Under the pieces are notes generated by a model, which ran no database searches, was not told where the DNA came from, and saw only the letters and a program-made list of their open reading frames with translations. This document shows, in pieces, positions 25,098-33,580 of a DNA stretch of 64,000 nucleotides. The position numbers and the translations under genes are program-made. Position 1 is the stretch's first letter. Each line of letters begins with the position of its first letter. This stretch comes from Streptomyces griseorubiginosus (GTDB lineage Bacteria; Actinomycetota; Actinomycetes; Streptomycetales; Streptomycetaceae): contig NZ_KQ948742.1 in NCBI RefSeq assembly GCF_001514195.1, forward strand, positions 248,001-312,000, read 5' to 3'.

Positions 25098-25684
25098 CGA
25101 CCGCCAAGCGGGACACGTACACCCCCGAGACGCTGCTGTCCGTCGCCGTCCAGGTCTTCATCGAGCGCGGCTACGACGGCACCTCCATGGAGCACCTCTC
25201 CAAGGCCGCCGGCATCTCCAAGTCGTCGATCTACCACCATGTGACCGGCAAGGAGGAACTGCTGCGCCGGGCCGTCAGCCGGGCCCTGGACGGCCTGTTC
25301 GGCATCCTCGAGGAGGAGCACGCGCGCGTGGGCCGTGCCTCGGACCGGCTGGAGTACGTCGTGCGGCGCATGGTCGAGGTGCTGATCGCCGAACTGCCCT
25401 ACGTCACCCTGCTGCTGCGGGTGCGCGGCAACACCGGCACCGAGCGCTGGGCGCTGGAGCGCCGCCGGGACTTCGACCACCGGGTCGCCGAGCTGCTGAA
25501 GGCGGCGGCCGCGGACGGCGACGTGCGCGACGACGTCGAGGTGCGGCTCGCGACCCGCCTGGTCTTCGGGATGATCAACTCCATCGTGGAGTGGTACCGC
25601 CCGGACGGACGCGGCATGAACGAACGCGAGGTGGCGGACGCGGTGGCCCAGTTGATCTTCGGGGGACTGCGCCGAGCTTCCTGA
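25094..25684 (+). CDS. TetR-family repressor, candidate PaaR
   Basis: 196 residues. The N-terminal HTH (about 10-55) reads RGYDGTSMEHLSKAAGISKSSIYHHV; the rest is a helical ligand domain. ATG 25094 overlaps the paaH stop (ATGA). Position and the PaaR-core sites next to paaN/paaH, bkdA1 and the 17.3 kb acyl-CoA dehydrogenase make it the likely repressor of aromatic or branched acyl-CoA catabolism, probably sensing an acyl-CoA. The ligand and the regulon are inferred. Confidence 0.92.
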   Translation: MTTAKRDTYTPETLLSVAVQVFIERGYDGTSMEHLSKAAGISKSSIYHHVTGKEELLRRAVSRALDGLFGILEEEHARVGRASDRLEYVVRRMVEVLIAELPYVTLLLRVRGNTGTERWALERRRDFDHRVAELLKAAAADGDVRDDVEVRLATRLVFGMINSIVEWYRPDGRGMNEREVADAVAQLIFGGLRRAS

Positions 25685-25716
25685 GGCCGGACCTTCGGCT
25701 CCGAGGCCTCCTGACC

Positions 25717-26217
25717 TCAGCCCTGCGGCTCCAGGTCCTCCTCCTCGAAGACCAGCAGGGTGCGGGTGCTCAGGACCTCCGGGATGGCCTGGAGCCGGGT
25801 GAGGACCAGCTCGCGCAGGGATCTGTTGTCCGGGGTGTGGACGAGCAGCAGCACATCGAAGTCGCCGCCGACCAGGGCGATGTGGGACGCCCCGGGCAGC
25901 TGTCTGAGCTGCTCGCGGACCGTGCGCCAGGAGTTCTGGACGATCTTCAGGGTGATGTACGCCGAGGTGCCCTGGCCGGCCCGCTCATGGTTGACGCGAG
26001 CGCCGAAACCGCGGATGACGCCGTCCTCGACGAGACGGTTGATGCGGGCGTAGGCGTTGGCGCGCGAGACGTGCACCCGCTCGGCGACCGACCGTATCGA
26101 CGCGCGGCCGTCCGCCTGGAGCATCTGGAGGATGTCCTGATCGATGGCGTCGAGCGGACGAGGGGGCGGAAGGGGCACCCCGTCCTCCGGGCTTTCGGCC
26201 ATTTGTTCAGGTGCCAT
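25717..26217 (-). CDS. bkdR: Lrp/AsnC-family regulator, BkdR-like
   Basis: 166 residues. The N-terminal AsnC HTH reads LDAIDQDILQMLQADGRASI and VSRANAYARINRLVEDGVI; the C-terminal RAM domain has GGDFDVLLLVHTPD. It is divergent from the bkd operon, matching the known Streptomyces BkdR, which represses bkd genes. ATG 26217 is preferred (GGGGGG just upstream); ATG 26202 and 26238 are alternatives. A perfect ATGGACG-N5-CGTCCAT repeat 20 nt upstream suggests autoregulation. Confidence 0.92.
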   Translation of the reverse strand: MAPEQMAESPEDGVPLPPPRPLDAIDQDILQMLQADGRASIRSVAERVHVSRANAYARINRLVEDGVIRGFGARVNHERAGQGTSAYITLKIVQNSWRTVREQLRQLPGASHIALVGGDFDVLLLVHTPDNRSLRELVLTRLQAIPEVLSTRTLLVFEEEDLEPQG

Positions 26218-26236
26218 GTCCCCCCGCCTCCCTAGC

Positions 26237-26255
26237 ATGGACGTACTGCGTCCAT
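26237..26255. promoter_or_regulatory. Inverted repeat ATGGACG-N5-CGTCCAT, candidate BkdR site
   Basis: Perfect 7-bp arms with a 5-nt spacer, 20-38 nt upstream of the bkdR start. Size and symmetry suit an Lrp/AsnC dimer. Confidence 0.65.
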
Positions 26256-26291
26256 CTCAGGCTGTGGAGAACCGTTTGTCCACAGCCTGAG
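26256..26291. promoter_or_regulatory. Perfect 13-bp inverted repeat with 10-nt spacer
   Basis: Arms CTCAGGCTGTGGA and TCCACAGCCTGAG. The right arm with the spacer contains TTGTCCACA (26276-26284), a perfect Streptomyces DnaA box, and the left arm a one-mismatch box (TGTGGAGAA). It could be a hairpin in a leader RNA, an operator, or a DnaA-responsive site. Confidence 0.65.
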
Positions 26292-26318
26292 GGGCCCTGT
26301 AGCCAAAATGTGCCGACG

Positions 26319-26332
26319 ACCGAACAATCGGT
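26319..26332. promoter_or_regulatory. PaaR-type operator variant ACCGAACAATCGGT
   Basis: One base off the ACCG-N2-CG-N2-CGGT core (central CG is CA). It lies 61-74 nt upstream of bkdA1. It suggests the TetR regulator also touches branched-chain keto-acid oxidation. Confidence 0.55.
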
Positions 26333-26334
26333 AG

Positions 26335-26348
26335 GTGAGGCGCCTCAC
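26335..26348. promoter_or_regulatory. Perfect palindrome GTGAGGCGCCTCAC
   Basis: 14-bp perfect palindrome 45-58 nt upstream of bkdA1, 2 nt after the PaaR-type site. Binder unknown. Confidence 0.55.
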
Positions 26349-26392
26349 ACCCGTGCAGCGCCCGAAGCCGTCTCCCACGAGGAGGTGCCGTC

Positions 26393-27538
26393 ATGACGGT
26401 CATGGAGCAGCGGGGCGCGTACCGGCCATCGCCGCCGCCCGCCTGGCAGCCCCGCACGGACCCCGCGCCCCTGCTGCCCGACCCGGAGCCCCACCGCGTC
26501 CTCGGCACCGACGCGGCCGCCGAGGCCGACCCGGCCCTGCTGCGCCGCCTGCACGCCGAGCTGGTCCGCGGCCGCCGCTACAACACCCAGGCCACCGCCC
26601 TCACCAAGCAGGGCCGCCTCGCCGTCTACCCCTCCAGCACCGGCCAGGAGGCCTGCGAGGTCGCCGCCGCGCTCGCGCTGGAGGACCGCGACTGGCTCTT
26701 CCCCAGCTACCGCGACACCCTCGCCGCCGTCGCCCGGGGCCTCGACCCCGTCCAGGCGCTCACCCTCCTGCGCGGCGACTGGCACACCGGCTACGACCCG
26801 CGCGAACACCGCGTCGCCCCCCTGTGCACCCCGCTCGCCACCCAGCTCCCGCACGCCGTCGGCCTCGCCCACGCGGCCCGCCTCAAGGGAGACGACGTGG
26901 TCGCGCTCGCCATGGTCGGCGACGGCGGCACCAGCGAGGGCGACTTCCACGAGGCGCTGAACTTCGCCGCCGTCTGGCAGGCCCCGGTGGTCTTCCTGGT
27001 CCAGAACAACGGCTTCGCGATCTCCGTCCCGCTCGCCAAGCAGACCGCGGCCCCGTCGCTGGCCCACAAGGCCGTCGGCTACGGCATGCCGGGCCGGCTG
27101 GTCGACGGCAACGACGCGGTCGCCGTGCACGAGGTCCTCACCGCCGCCGTGCGCCACGCGCGCGCGGGCGGCGGACCCACCCTGGTCGAGGCGATCACCT
27201 ACCGCGTGGACGCCCACACCAACGCCGACGACGCGACCCGCTACCGCGGCGACGCCGAGGTCGAGACCTGGCGCGGACACGACCCGATCGCCCTCCTGGA
27301 GCACGAACTGACCGAGCGCGGGCTGATCGACGAGGCCGGCCTGGAAGCCGTGCGCCAGGACGCCGAGGTCTTCGCCGCCGCGCTGCGCGACGGCATGAAC
27401 CAGGACCCGGTCCTCGACCCCATGGACCTCTTCGCCCACGTCTACGCCGAGCCCACCCCGCAACTGCGCGAGCAGCAGGCCCAGTTGCGTGCCGAGCTGG
27501 ACGCCGAGCACGACTCCCACGGGGGTGCGCACCGATGA
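26393..27538 (+). CDS. bkdA: Branched-chain 2-oxoacid dehydrogenase E1 alpha, copy 1
   Basis: 381 residues. Thiamin-diphosphate-binding E1 alpha subunit for decarboxylation of the keto acids of valine, leucine and isoleucine. The ThDP motif runs from GDGGTSEGDFHEA to LVQNNGF, and YRVDAHTNADDATRYR matches the E1 alpha phosphorylation-loop region. ATG 26393 has GAGGAGGTG upstream. The E1 beta gene overlaps by 4 nt. The products supply CoA starters for branched fatty acids and polyketides. Copy 2 is at 41653. Confidence 0.95.
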   Translation: MTVMEQRGAYRPSPPPAWQPRTDPAPLLPDPEPHRVLGTDAAAEADPALLRRLHAELVRGRRYNTQATALTKQGRLAVYPSSTGQEACEVAAALALEDRDWLFPSYRDTLAAVARGLDPVQALTLLRGDWHTGYDPREHRVAPLCTPLATQLPHAVGLAHAARLKGDDVVALAMVGDGGTSEGDFHEALNFAAVWQAPVVFLVQNNGFAISVPLAKQTAAPSLAHKAVGYGMPGRLVDGNDAVAVHEVLTAAVRHARAGGGPTLVEAITYRVDAHTNADDATRYRGDAEVETWRGHDPIALLEHELTERGLIDEAGLEAVRQDAEVFAAALRDGMNQDPVLDPMDLFAHVYAEPTPQLREQQAQLRAELDAEHDSHGGAHR

Positions 27539-28539
27539 CCACCGTCGCCCTCAAACCGGCCACCATGGCGCAGGCCCTCACGCGCGCCCTGCGCGACGCG
27601 ATGGCGGCCGACCCGACCGTGCACGTCATGGGTGAGGACGTCGGCACCCTCGGCGGGGTCTTCCGGGTCACCGACGGACTCGCCAAGGAGTTCGGCGAGG
27701 ACCGCTGCACGGACACCCCGCTCGCCGAGGCCGGCATCCTCGGCACCGCGGTCGGCATGGCGATGTACGGGCTGCGCCCGGTCGTGGAGATGCAGTTCGA
27801 CGCCTTCGCCTACCCGGCGTTCGAGCAGCTGATCAGCCATGTGGCGAAGATGCGCAACCGCACCCGCGGGGCGATGCCGCTCCCGATCACCATCCGGGTC
27901 CCCTACGGTGGCGGCATCGGCGGCGTCGAGCACCACAGCGACTCCTCCGAGGCGTACTACATGGCGACCCCGGGCCTCCAGGTCGTCACCCCCGCGACCG
28001 TCGCCGACGCCTACGGACTGCTGCGCGCCGCGATCGCCTCCGACGACCCCGTCGTCGTTCTGGAGCCCAAGCGCCTGTACTGGTCCAAGGACACCTGGAA
28101 CCCGGAAGAGCCGCAGCCCGTCGAGCCCATCGGCCGCGCGGTGGTGCGGCGCCCGGGCCGCAGCGCCACCCTCATCACCTACGGCCCGTCGGTGCCCGTG
28201 TGCCTCGAAGCCGCCGAGGCCGCGCGCGAGGAGGGCTGGGACCTCGAAGTGGTCGACCTGCGCTCCCTGGTGCCGTTCGACGACGAGACGGTCGCGGCCT
28301 CCGTACGGCGGACCGGACGGGCCGTCGTCGTGCACGAGTCGGGCGGGTTCGGCGGACCGGGCGGGGAGATCGCCGCCAGGGTCACCGAGCGCTGCTTCCA
28401 CCATCTGGAGGCGCCGGTGCTGCGCGTGGCCGGGTTCGACATCCCCTACCCGCCGCCGATGCTGGAGCGTCACCACCTGCCCGGCGTCGACCGGATCCTG
28501 GACGCGGTGGGACGGCTGCAATGGGAGGCGGAGAACTGA
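27535..28539 (+). CDS. bkdB: Branched-chain 2-oxoacid dehydrogenase E1 beta, copy 1
   Basis: 334 residues. Transketolase pyrimidine-binding and C-terminal domains are intact: VMGEDVGTLGGVFRVT, the substrate-region VPYGGGIGGVEHHSDS, and LEVVDLRSLVPFDDE. ATG 27535 lies in the ATGA overlap with E1 alpha. Its stop shares one base with the E2 start (TGATG). It forms the alpha2-beta2 E1 with the previous product. Confidence 0.95.
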   Translation: MTTVALKPATMAQALTRALRDAMAADPTVHVMGEDVGTLGGVFRVTDGLAKEFGEDRCTDTPLAEAGILGTAVGMAMYGLRPVVEMQFDAFAYPAFEQLISHVAKMRNRTRGAMPLPITIRVPYGGGIGGVEHHSDSSEAYYMATPGLQVVTPATVADAYGLLRAAIASDDPVVVLEPKRLYWSKDTWNPEEPQPVEPIGRAVVRRPGRSATLITYGPSVPVCLEAAEAAREEGWDLEVVDLRSLVPFDDETVAASVRRTGRAVVVHESGGFGGPGGEIAARVTERCFHHLEAPVLRVAGFDIPYPPPMLERHHLPGVDRILDAVGRLQWEAEN

Positions 28540-29906
28540 TGGCGCAGGTGCTGGAGTTCAGGCTGCCGGACCTCGGCGAGGGCCTGACCGAGGCGGAGAT
28601 CGTCCGCTGGCTGGTCGAGGTCGGCGACGTCGTCGCGGTCGATCAGCCGGTCGTCGAGGTGGAGACCGCCAAGGCGATGGTCGACGTCCCCTGCCCCTAC
28701 GCGGGCGTCGTCACCGCCCGCTACGGCGAGGAGGGCAGCGAGCTTCCCGTCGGAGCACCGCTGATCACGGTGGCCGTGGGAGCGCCGGCCTCCGGCGGCC
28801 CCGCCGAGGTCCCGCAGACCGAGGCCCGGGAGACCGAGGGCTCGGGGAACGTCCTGGTCGGCTACGGCACGTCGGACGCGCCCGCGCGCAGGCGCAGGGT
28901 GCGGCGGGAGCAGCAGGTGCTCGCGCCGGTGAACGGCCGGCCGGCTCCCGAAGCTCCCGAGGCGGTCCGGCCGGCTCCGGATGTTCCCGGGGCGGTCCGG
29001 CCGGCACCCGAAGCCGCCGAGGCGGCCCAGGGCCCCGTCGCCGTGATCTCGCCGCTCGTCCGCCGCCTCGCCCGCGAGAACGGCCTCGACCTGAGGGCAC
29101 TCACCGGCTCCGGCCCCGACGGACTCATCCTGCGGGCCGACGTCGAGCACGCCCTGCGGACCGCCGCGACACCGGCACCGGCCACCACCGCGGCGACGGC
29201 CACCGCGCCAGCGCCCGCAGGCACCCGCGTCCCCCTCAAGGGCGTCCGGGGCGCGGTCGCCGACAAGCTCTCCCGCAGCCGGACCGAGATCCCCGACGCC
29301 ACCTGCTGGGTGGACGCCGACGCGACGGAACTCATGCGGGCCCGCACCGCGATGAACGCCGCCGGGGGGCCGAAGATCTCCCTGATCGCGCTGCTCGCCC
29401 GGATCTGCACCGCCGCCCTGGCCCGGTTCCCCGAGCTCAACTCCACCGTCGACACGGCGGCCCGGGAGATCGTGCGGCTGGACGCCGTCCACCTCGGGTT
29501 CGCCGCGCAGACCGAGCGGGGCCTGGTCGTGCCGGTCGTGAAGGACGCGCAGGGCCGGGACGCCGAGTCGCTGTCCGCGGAGTTCGCCCGGCTCACCGAG
29601 TCGGCCCGCACCGGCAGCCTCACCCCGGCCGAACTCACCGGCGGAACCTTCACGTTGAACAACTACGGCGTGTTCGGCGTCGACGGCTCCACGCCGATCA
29701 TCAACCACCCCGAGGCGGCCATGCTCGGCGTCGGCCGGATCGTTCCCAAGCCGTGGGTGCACGAGGGCGAACTGGCGGTGCGTCAGGTCGTCCAGCTCTC
29801 GCTCACCTTCGACCACCGGGTCTGCGACGGCGGCACCGCGGGCGGGTTCCTGCGGTACGTGGCCGACTGCGTCGAACAGCCCGCGGTCCTGCTGCGCACC
29901 CTGTGA
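28539..29906 (+). CDS. bkdC: Branched-chain 2-oxoacid dehydrogenase E2 (dihydrolipoyl acyltransferase), copy 1
   Basis: 455 residues. The N-terminal lipoyl domain carries the lipoylated lysine in ETAKAMVDV. An Ala/Pro linker contains repeats of the form APEAPEAVRP. The E1/E3-binding domain reads ISPLVRRLARENGLDL, and the C-terminal catalytic domain ends with the active-site FDHRVCDGG. It transfers the acyl group to CoA. No E3 gene is nearby, so a shared E3 encoded elsewhere is expected. Confidence 0.95.
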   Translation: MAQVLEFRLPDLGEGLTEAEIVRWLVEVGDVVAVDQPVVEVETAKAMVDVPCPYAGVVTARYGEEGSELPVGAPLITVAVGAPASGGPAEVPQTEARETEGSGNVLVGYGTSDAPARRRRVRREQQVLAPVNGRPAPEAPEAVRPAPDVPGAVRPAPEAAEAAQGPVAVISPLVRRLARENGLDLRALTGSGPDGLILRADVEHALRTAATPAPATTAATATAPAPAGTRVPLKGVRGAVADKLSRSRTEIPDATCWVDADATELMRARTAMNAAGGPKISLIALLARICTAALARFPELNSTVDTAAREIVRLDAVHLGFAAQTERGLVVPVVKDAQGRDAESLSAEFARLTESARTGSLTPAELTGGTFTLNNYGVFGVDGSTPIINHPEAAMLGVGRIVPKPWVHEGELAVRQVVQLSLTFDHRVCDGGTAGGFLRYVADCVEQPAVLLRTL

Positions 29907-29985
29907 GCGGGGGCCGCCCGTACACCCCGTGAGCACCGGCCGCACCCCCTGTGAGTGCGGCCGGCACACCCCGTGAGCGCGGCCC
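29895..29985. repeat. Four decayed tandem copies of the bkdC stop-codon region
   Basis: The 3' end CACCCTGTGAGC recurs as CACCCCGTGAGC, CCCCCTGTGAGT and CACCCCGTGAGC. TGA triplets lie at 29904, 29930, 29952 and 29974, giving periods of 26, 22 and 22 nt. See the finding on stop-codon-spanning repeats. Confidence 0.85.
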
Positions 29986-30057
29986 GGCGGCCGTACACGC
30001 GGATCACGGCGCCGCCCGATCGTTCCCTGTGATCGCGGCGGCACGCATACTCGGGGG

Positions 30058-30993
30058 GTGACCGCGTACGAGCCCCCGGACGCCCAGGACCCCCAGGGCA
30101 CACCGGGCACCCCCGGGACCGCAGCCGCGTACGACGTGGTCGTGCTCGCCGGGGGCGCCGCCCGGCGGCTCGGCGGCGCCGACAAGCCCGGTGTGCGGGT
30201 GGGCGGACGGGCCCTGCTCGACCGGGTCCTCGCCGCGTGCGCCGACGCCCGCACCACCGTCGTCGTCGCCGATCCCCGCCCCACGGTCCGGGAGATCACC
30301 TGGGCCCGCGAGGACCCGCCCGGCGGCGGCCCGCTGGCCGCCCTGGACGCCGGTCTGCGGCACACCAGCGCCCGGTACGTCCTGGTGCTCTCCGCGGACC
30401 TGCCCTTCCTCCAGGAGGGCACCGTCCGGCTGCTGCTGACCGTCCTGCGCACGGGCGGCGCCGACGGCGTGCTGCTCACCGACGCCGACGGCCGCGACCA
30501 GCCGCTGGTGGCGGCGTACCGCGCACCCTCGCTGCGCCATGAACTCGCCGCGCTCACCAAGGAGCACGGCACCCTCGCCGGCCTCCCCCTGCGCCGGCTC
30601 ACCGGCGCGCTCGACCTCACCCGTGTCCCCGACCCCGTCGCGTCCTTCGACTGCGACACCTGGGACGACATCGCCACCGCCAGGGCACGCATCAGGGAGC
30701 ATGAGCACGTGTTGGATGAATGGATTTCCGCAGTCAAGGACGAGCTGGGCATCGACCTCGACGTCGACACCGGGGTGCTGCTCGACCTCGCCAGGGACGC
30801 CGCGCACGGCGTGGCCAGGCCCGCGGCCCCGCTGACCACCTTCCTCGTCGGCTACGCGGCCGCACAGGCGGGCGGTGACCCCGAAGCGGTCGCCGAGGCC
30901 TCCCGCAAGGCCGCCGCCCTGGCCCTGCGCTGGGCCGAGGAGGCCGAAAAGGACACCGACGCCGCCCCCGACTCCCGCCCGGACGCCGGATGA
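30058..30993 (+). CDS. MobA-like molybdenum cofactor nucleotidyltransferase fused to DUF6457
   Basis: 311 residues. The N-terminal nucleotidyltransferase domain (about 25-215) has the signature LAGGAARRLGGADKP and LSADLPFLQEG; it would attach GMP to molybdopterin. The C-terminal about 75 residues (LDEWISAVKDELGI to about 295) are a DUF6457 domain. GTG 30058 is the start; the first 20 residues are disordered. It overlaps moeA by 4 nt, supporting the cofactor role. Confidence 0.9.
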   Translation: MTAYEPPDAQDPQGTPGTPGTAAAYDVVVLAGGAARRLGGADKPGVRVGGRALLDRVLAACADARTTVVVADPRPTVREITWAREDPPGGGPLAALDAGLRHTSARYVLVLSADLPFLQEGTVRLLLTVLRTGGADGVLLTDADGRDQPLVAAYRAPSLRHELAALTKEHGTLAGLPLRRLTGALDLTRVPDPVASFDCDTWDDIATARARIREHEHVLDEWISAVKDELGIDLDVDTGVLLDLARDAAHGVARPAAPLTTFLVGYAAAQAGGDPEAVAEASRKAAALALRWAEEAEKDTDAAPDSRPDAG

Positions 30994-32420
30994 CCGCCCG
31001 GTCCCTGCACACCGGAGAGAACACCGGGCCCGCCGAGGACGCCGACGAGCTCGACGTCGAGGAGGCGCTGGCCCTCGTGAGGAACGACCACGACCGCGCC
31101 CCGGGCGACCACCCGCACGCGCCGGGCGGCACCTCCGCCGGGCACGGACCGCGGCACTCCACGGGACACGTGGACCGCCCGCCGACCGCACACCGCCCCG
31201 ACGCCCACCACAAGGCCACCCCGTGGCCCGAGGCCCGCGCCGACGCCGCCCGGGCCGCCCGCGCGGTCACCCGTGGCGCCCGCCGCGCCCCCGTGTCCGT
31301 ACGGCTCGACGACGCCCTCGGCCTCACCCTGGCCGCCCCCCTCGACGCCCTCACCGACCTCCCCTCCTTCGACACCTCCGCCATGGACGGCTGGGCGGTC
31401 TCCGGACCCGGCCCCTGGTCCGTCCGGGACGAGGGAGTCCTGGCCGGACACGCCGAGCCGGCCCCGCTGGCCGACGGCGAGGCGGCCCGGATCGCCACCG
31501 GCGCCCGCATCCCGGCGGACACCACCGGCGTCCTGCGCAGCGAGCACGGGCAGCTGGACGAGAAGGGCCGGCTGCACGCGACCCGCGAGGTGACGCACGG
31601 GCAGGACATCCGCCCGCGCGGCCAGGAGTGCCGCAGCGGCGACCAGCTCCTGCCTCCTGGCACCCTCGTCACCCCGGCCGTCCTGGGCCTGGCCGCGGCC
31701 GCCGGCTACGACACCCTCACCGCCGTTCCCCGCCCCCGCGTCGACGTCCTCGTCCTCGGCGACGAGCTGCTCACCGAGGGCACCCCGCGGGGCGGCCTGA
31801 TCCGGGACGCCCTCGGCCCGATGCTGCCGCCCTGGCTGCGTGCGCTCGGCGCCGAGGTGACCGCCGTACGGCGGCTCGGCGACTCCGCAAAGGCCCTGCA
31901 CCAGGCGGTCAGCGGTTCCACGGCCGACGTGATCGTCACGACCGGCGGCACCGCGGCCGGCCCTGTCGACCATGTCCACCCCACCCTGGAGCGCATCGGC
32001 GCAGAGCTCCTGGTCGACGGGGTGAAGGTGCGTCCGGGCCACCCCATGCTGCTGGCCCGCACCAAGGAGAACCAGCACCTCGTCGGGCTACCCGGCAACC
32101 CCCTGGCGGCCGTCTCCGGCCTGCTCACGCTCGCCGAGCCGCTGCTGCGCACCCTGGCCGCCCGGCCGGCCCCGGAGCCGTACACGCTGCCCCTGCGGGA
32201 CGAGGCGCACGGCCACCCGTACGACACCCGGCTCGTGCCGGTCGTCCTGCGCGGCGACAGTGCCGTGCCGCTGCACTACAACGGTCCGGCCATGCTGCGG
32301 GGCATCGCGGCCGCCGACGCCCTGGCCGTCGTACCGCCCGGGGGCGCGCGGGCGGGGCAGGAGGCCGAACTGCTCGATCTGCCCTGGGCGTCCGCCGGAA
32401 TCGGGGTGTGTTTCACGTGA
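30990..32420 (+). CDS. moeA: MoeA-like molybdopterin molybdotransferase
   Basis: 476 residues, longer than usual because of an acidic/His-rich N-terminal extension (about 70 residues). Core motifs are PSFDTSAMDGWAV in domain I, DVIVTTGGTAAGPVDHV in the MoCF domain, and LVGLPGNPLAAVSG. The C-terminal domain IV follows. It inserts molybdate into the adenylated cofactor. Its stop TGA lies inside a perfect parS site and overlaps the next gene start by 4 nt. Confidence 0.94.
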   Translation: MTARSLHTGENTGPAEDADELDVEEALALVRNDHDRAPGDHPHAPGGTSAGHGPRHSTGHVDRPPTAHRPDAHHKATPWPEARADAARAARAVTRGARRAPVSVRLDDALGLTLAAPLDALTDLPSFDTSAMDGWAVSGPGPWSVRDEGVLAGHAEPAPLADGEAARIATGARIPADTTGVLRSEHGQLDEKGRLHATREVTHGQDIRPRGQECRSGDQLLPPGTLVTPAVLGLAAAAGYDTLTAVPRPRVDVLVLGDELLTEGTPRGGLIRDALGPMLPPWLRALGAEVTAVRRLGDSAKALHQAVSGSTADVIVTTGGTAAGPVDHVHPTLERIGAELLVDGVKVRPGHPMLLARTKENQHLVGLPGNPLAAVSGLLTLAEPLLRTLAARPAPEPYTLPLRDEAHGHPYDTRLVPVVLRGDSAVPLHYNGPAMLRGIAAADALAVVPPGGARAGQEAELLDLPWASAGIGVCFT

Positions 32421-32423
32421 AAC
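32410..32423. promoter_or_regulatory. parS: parS centromere site (perfect match)
   Basis: GTTTCACGTGAAAC, identical to the 14-bp Streptomyces ParB-binding palindrome. It spans the junction of moeA and the channel gene and supplies both the moeA stop (TGA) and the downstream GTG start. In Streptomyces such sites cluster around oriC and load ParB for chromosome segregation. Confidence 0.95.
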
Positions 32424-33523
32424 TTCCGGGCCATGACGCCATCGCCCGCCAGGCGGACGAGCATCTCGTGACCCACAAGGTGAAGTTGCCGCGGAAGGTG
32501 GTGGAGCATCCGTTCCGCCAGGTCGCCAAGCGGGTGCTGATGGCCCTGCTGGTACTCGCGGCGACGGCCCTGATCGTCTACCTCGACCGCGACGGCTACA
32601 ACGACAACTCCGACCGGTCCGTCGACTTCCTCGACTCCTGGTACTACGCGACCGTCACGCTCTCCACGACCGGATACGGCGACATCACCCCGGTCAGCGA
32701 CGCCGCCCGGCTCACCAACATCTTCGTCATCACGCCCCTGCGGGTGCTGTTCCTGATCATCCTGGTCGGCACCACGCTGGAGGTTCTCACCGAACGCACC
32801 CGGGAGGCATGGCGACTCGACCGCTGGAGGTCCACCTTGCGCGACCACACCGTAGTGATCGGCTTCGGAACCAAGGGGCGTTCCGCGATCCAGACCGTCT
32901 GCGCGACGGGCCTGAAGAAGGAGCAGGTCGTGGTGGTCGACCCCAGCGGCAAGGCCATCGAGGCCGCGACCGCCGAGGGCTACGCCGGGGTCATAGGGGA
33001 CGCGACCCGCAGCGAGGTGCTGAAACGGGCCGAGGTGCACAAGGCCCGGAAGATCATCATCGCCACCCAGCGGGACGACACGGCGGTCCTGGTGACGCTG
33101 ACGGCCCGGCAGCTCAACAAGGCCGCGAAGATCGTGGCCGCGGTGCGCGAGGAGGAGAACGCGCCGCTGCTCAAGCAGTCCGGGGCCGACGCGGTCATCA
33201 CCAGCGCCAGCGCGGCCGGCCGGCTCCTCGGTCTGTCGGTGCTCAGTCCCGCGGCCGGCATGGTGATGGAGGACCTGATCCATCAGGGCAGCGGGCTCGA
33301 CATCGTGGAACGGCCGGTCATAAAGGCCGAGGTGGGCCGGACCCCACGGCACACGGACGACCTGGTGGTGAGCGTGTTGCGCGGGCACCGGGTGCTCGGT
33401 TACGACGATCCGGCCGTCGGGACGCTGGAACTGACGGACCGGCTGATCACCATCGTGCGGGTGTCGCCGGGAGCCCAGGTGACCCCCGACGCGCGCCCGC
33501 TGCCCCCGATGCCGTCCAGCTGA
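32417..33523 (+). CDS. Potassium channel family protein with TrkA-N (RCK) domain
   Basis: 368 residues. Two membrane helices (about 37-58 and 95-118) flank a pore loop with the selectivity filter TTGYGDIT. A cytoplasmic RCK domain follows with the Rossmann motif VIGFGTKG and a TrkA-C-like end. This is a two-helix MthK-like gated potassium channel. GTG 32417 starts inside the parS site. The link with the molybdenum cofactor genes is positional; no functional tie is known. Confidence 0.92.
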   Translation: MKLPGHDAIARQADEHLVTHKVKLPRKVVEHPFRQVAKRVLMALLVLAATALIVYLDRDGYNDNSDRSVDFLDSWYYATVTLSTTGYGDITPVSDAARLTNIFVITPLRVLFLIILVGTTLEVLTERTREAWRLDRWRSTLRDHTVVIGFGTKGRSAIQTVCATGLKKEQVVVVDPSGKAIEAATAEGYAGVIGDATRSEVLKRAEVHKARKIIIATQRDDTAVLVTLTARQLNKAAKIVAAVREEENAPLLKQSGADAVITSASAAGRLLGLSVLSPAAGMVMEDLIHQGSGLDIVERPVIKAEVGRTPRHTDDLVVSVLRGHRVLGYDDPAVGTLELTDRLITIVRVSPGAQVTPDARPLPPMPSS

Positions 33524-33580
33524 TCACCGGAGGTCGGGCCTTCGATCCGATCACCGGAGATCGAGGCTTTCGGGCTGGTC
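33522..33580. repeat. Direct repeat spanning the channel-gene stop codon
   Basis: GATCACCGGAG(G/A)TCG recurs at 33522 and 33549, period 27, with a third partial copy (GGTCAC) at about 33576 merging into the end of the convergent ABC permease gene. Confidence 0.8.
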
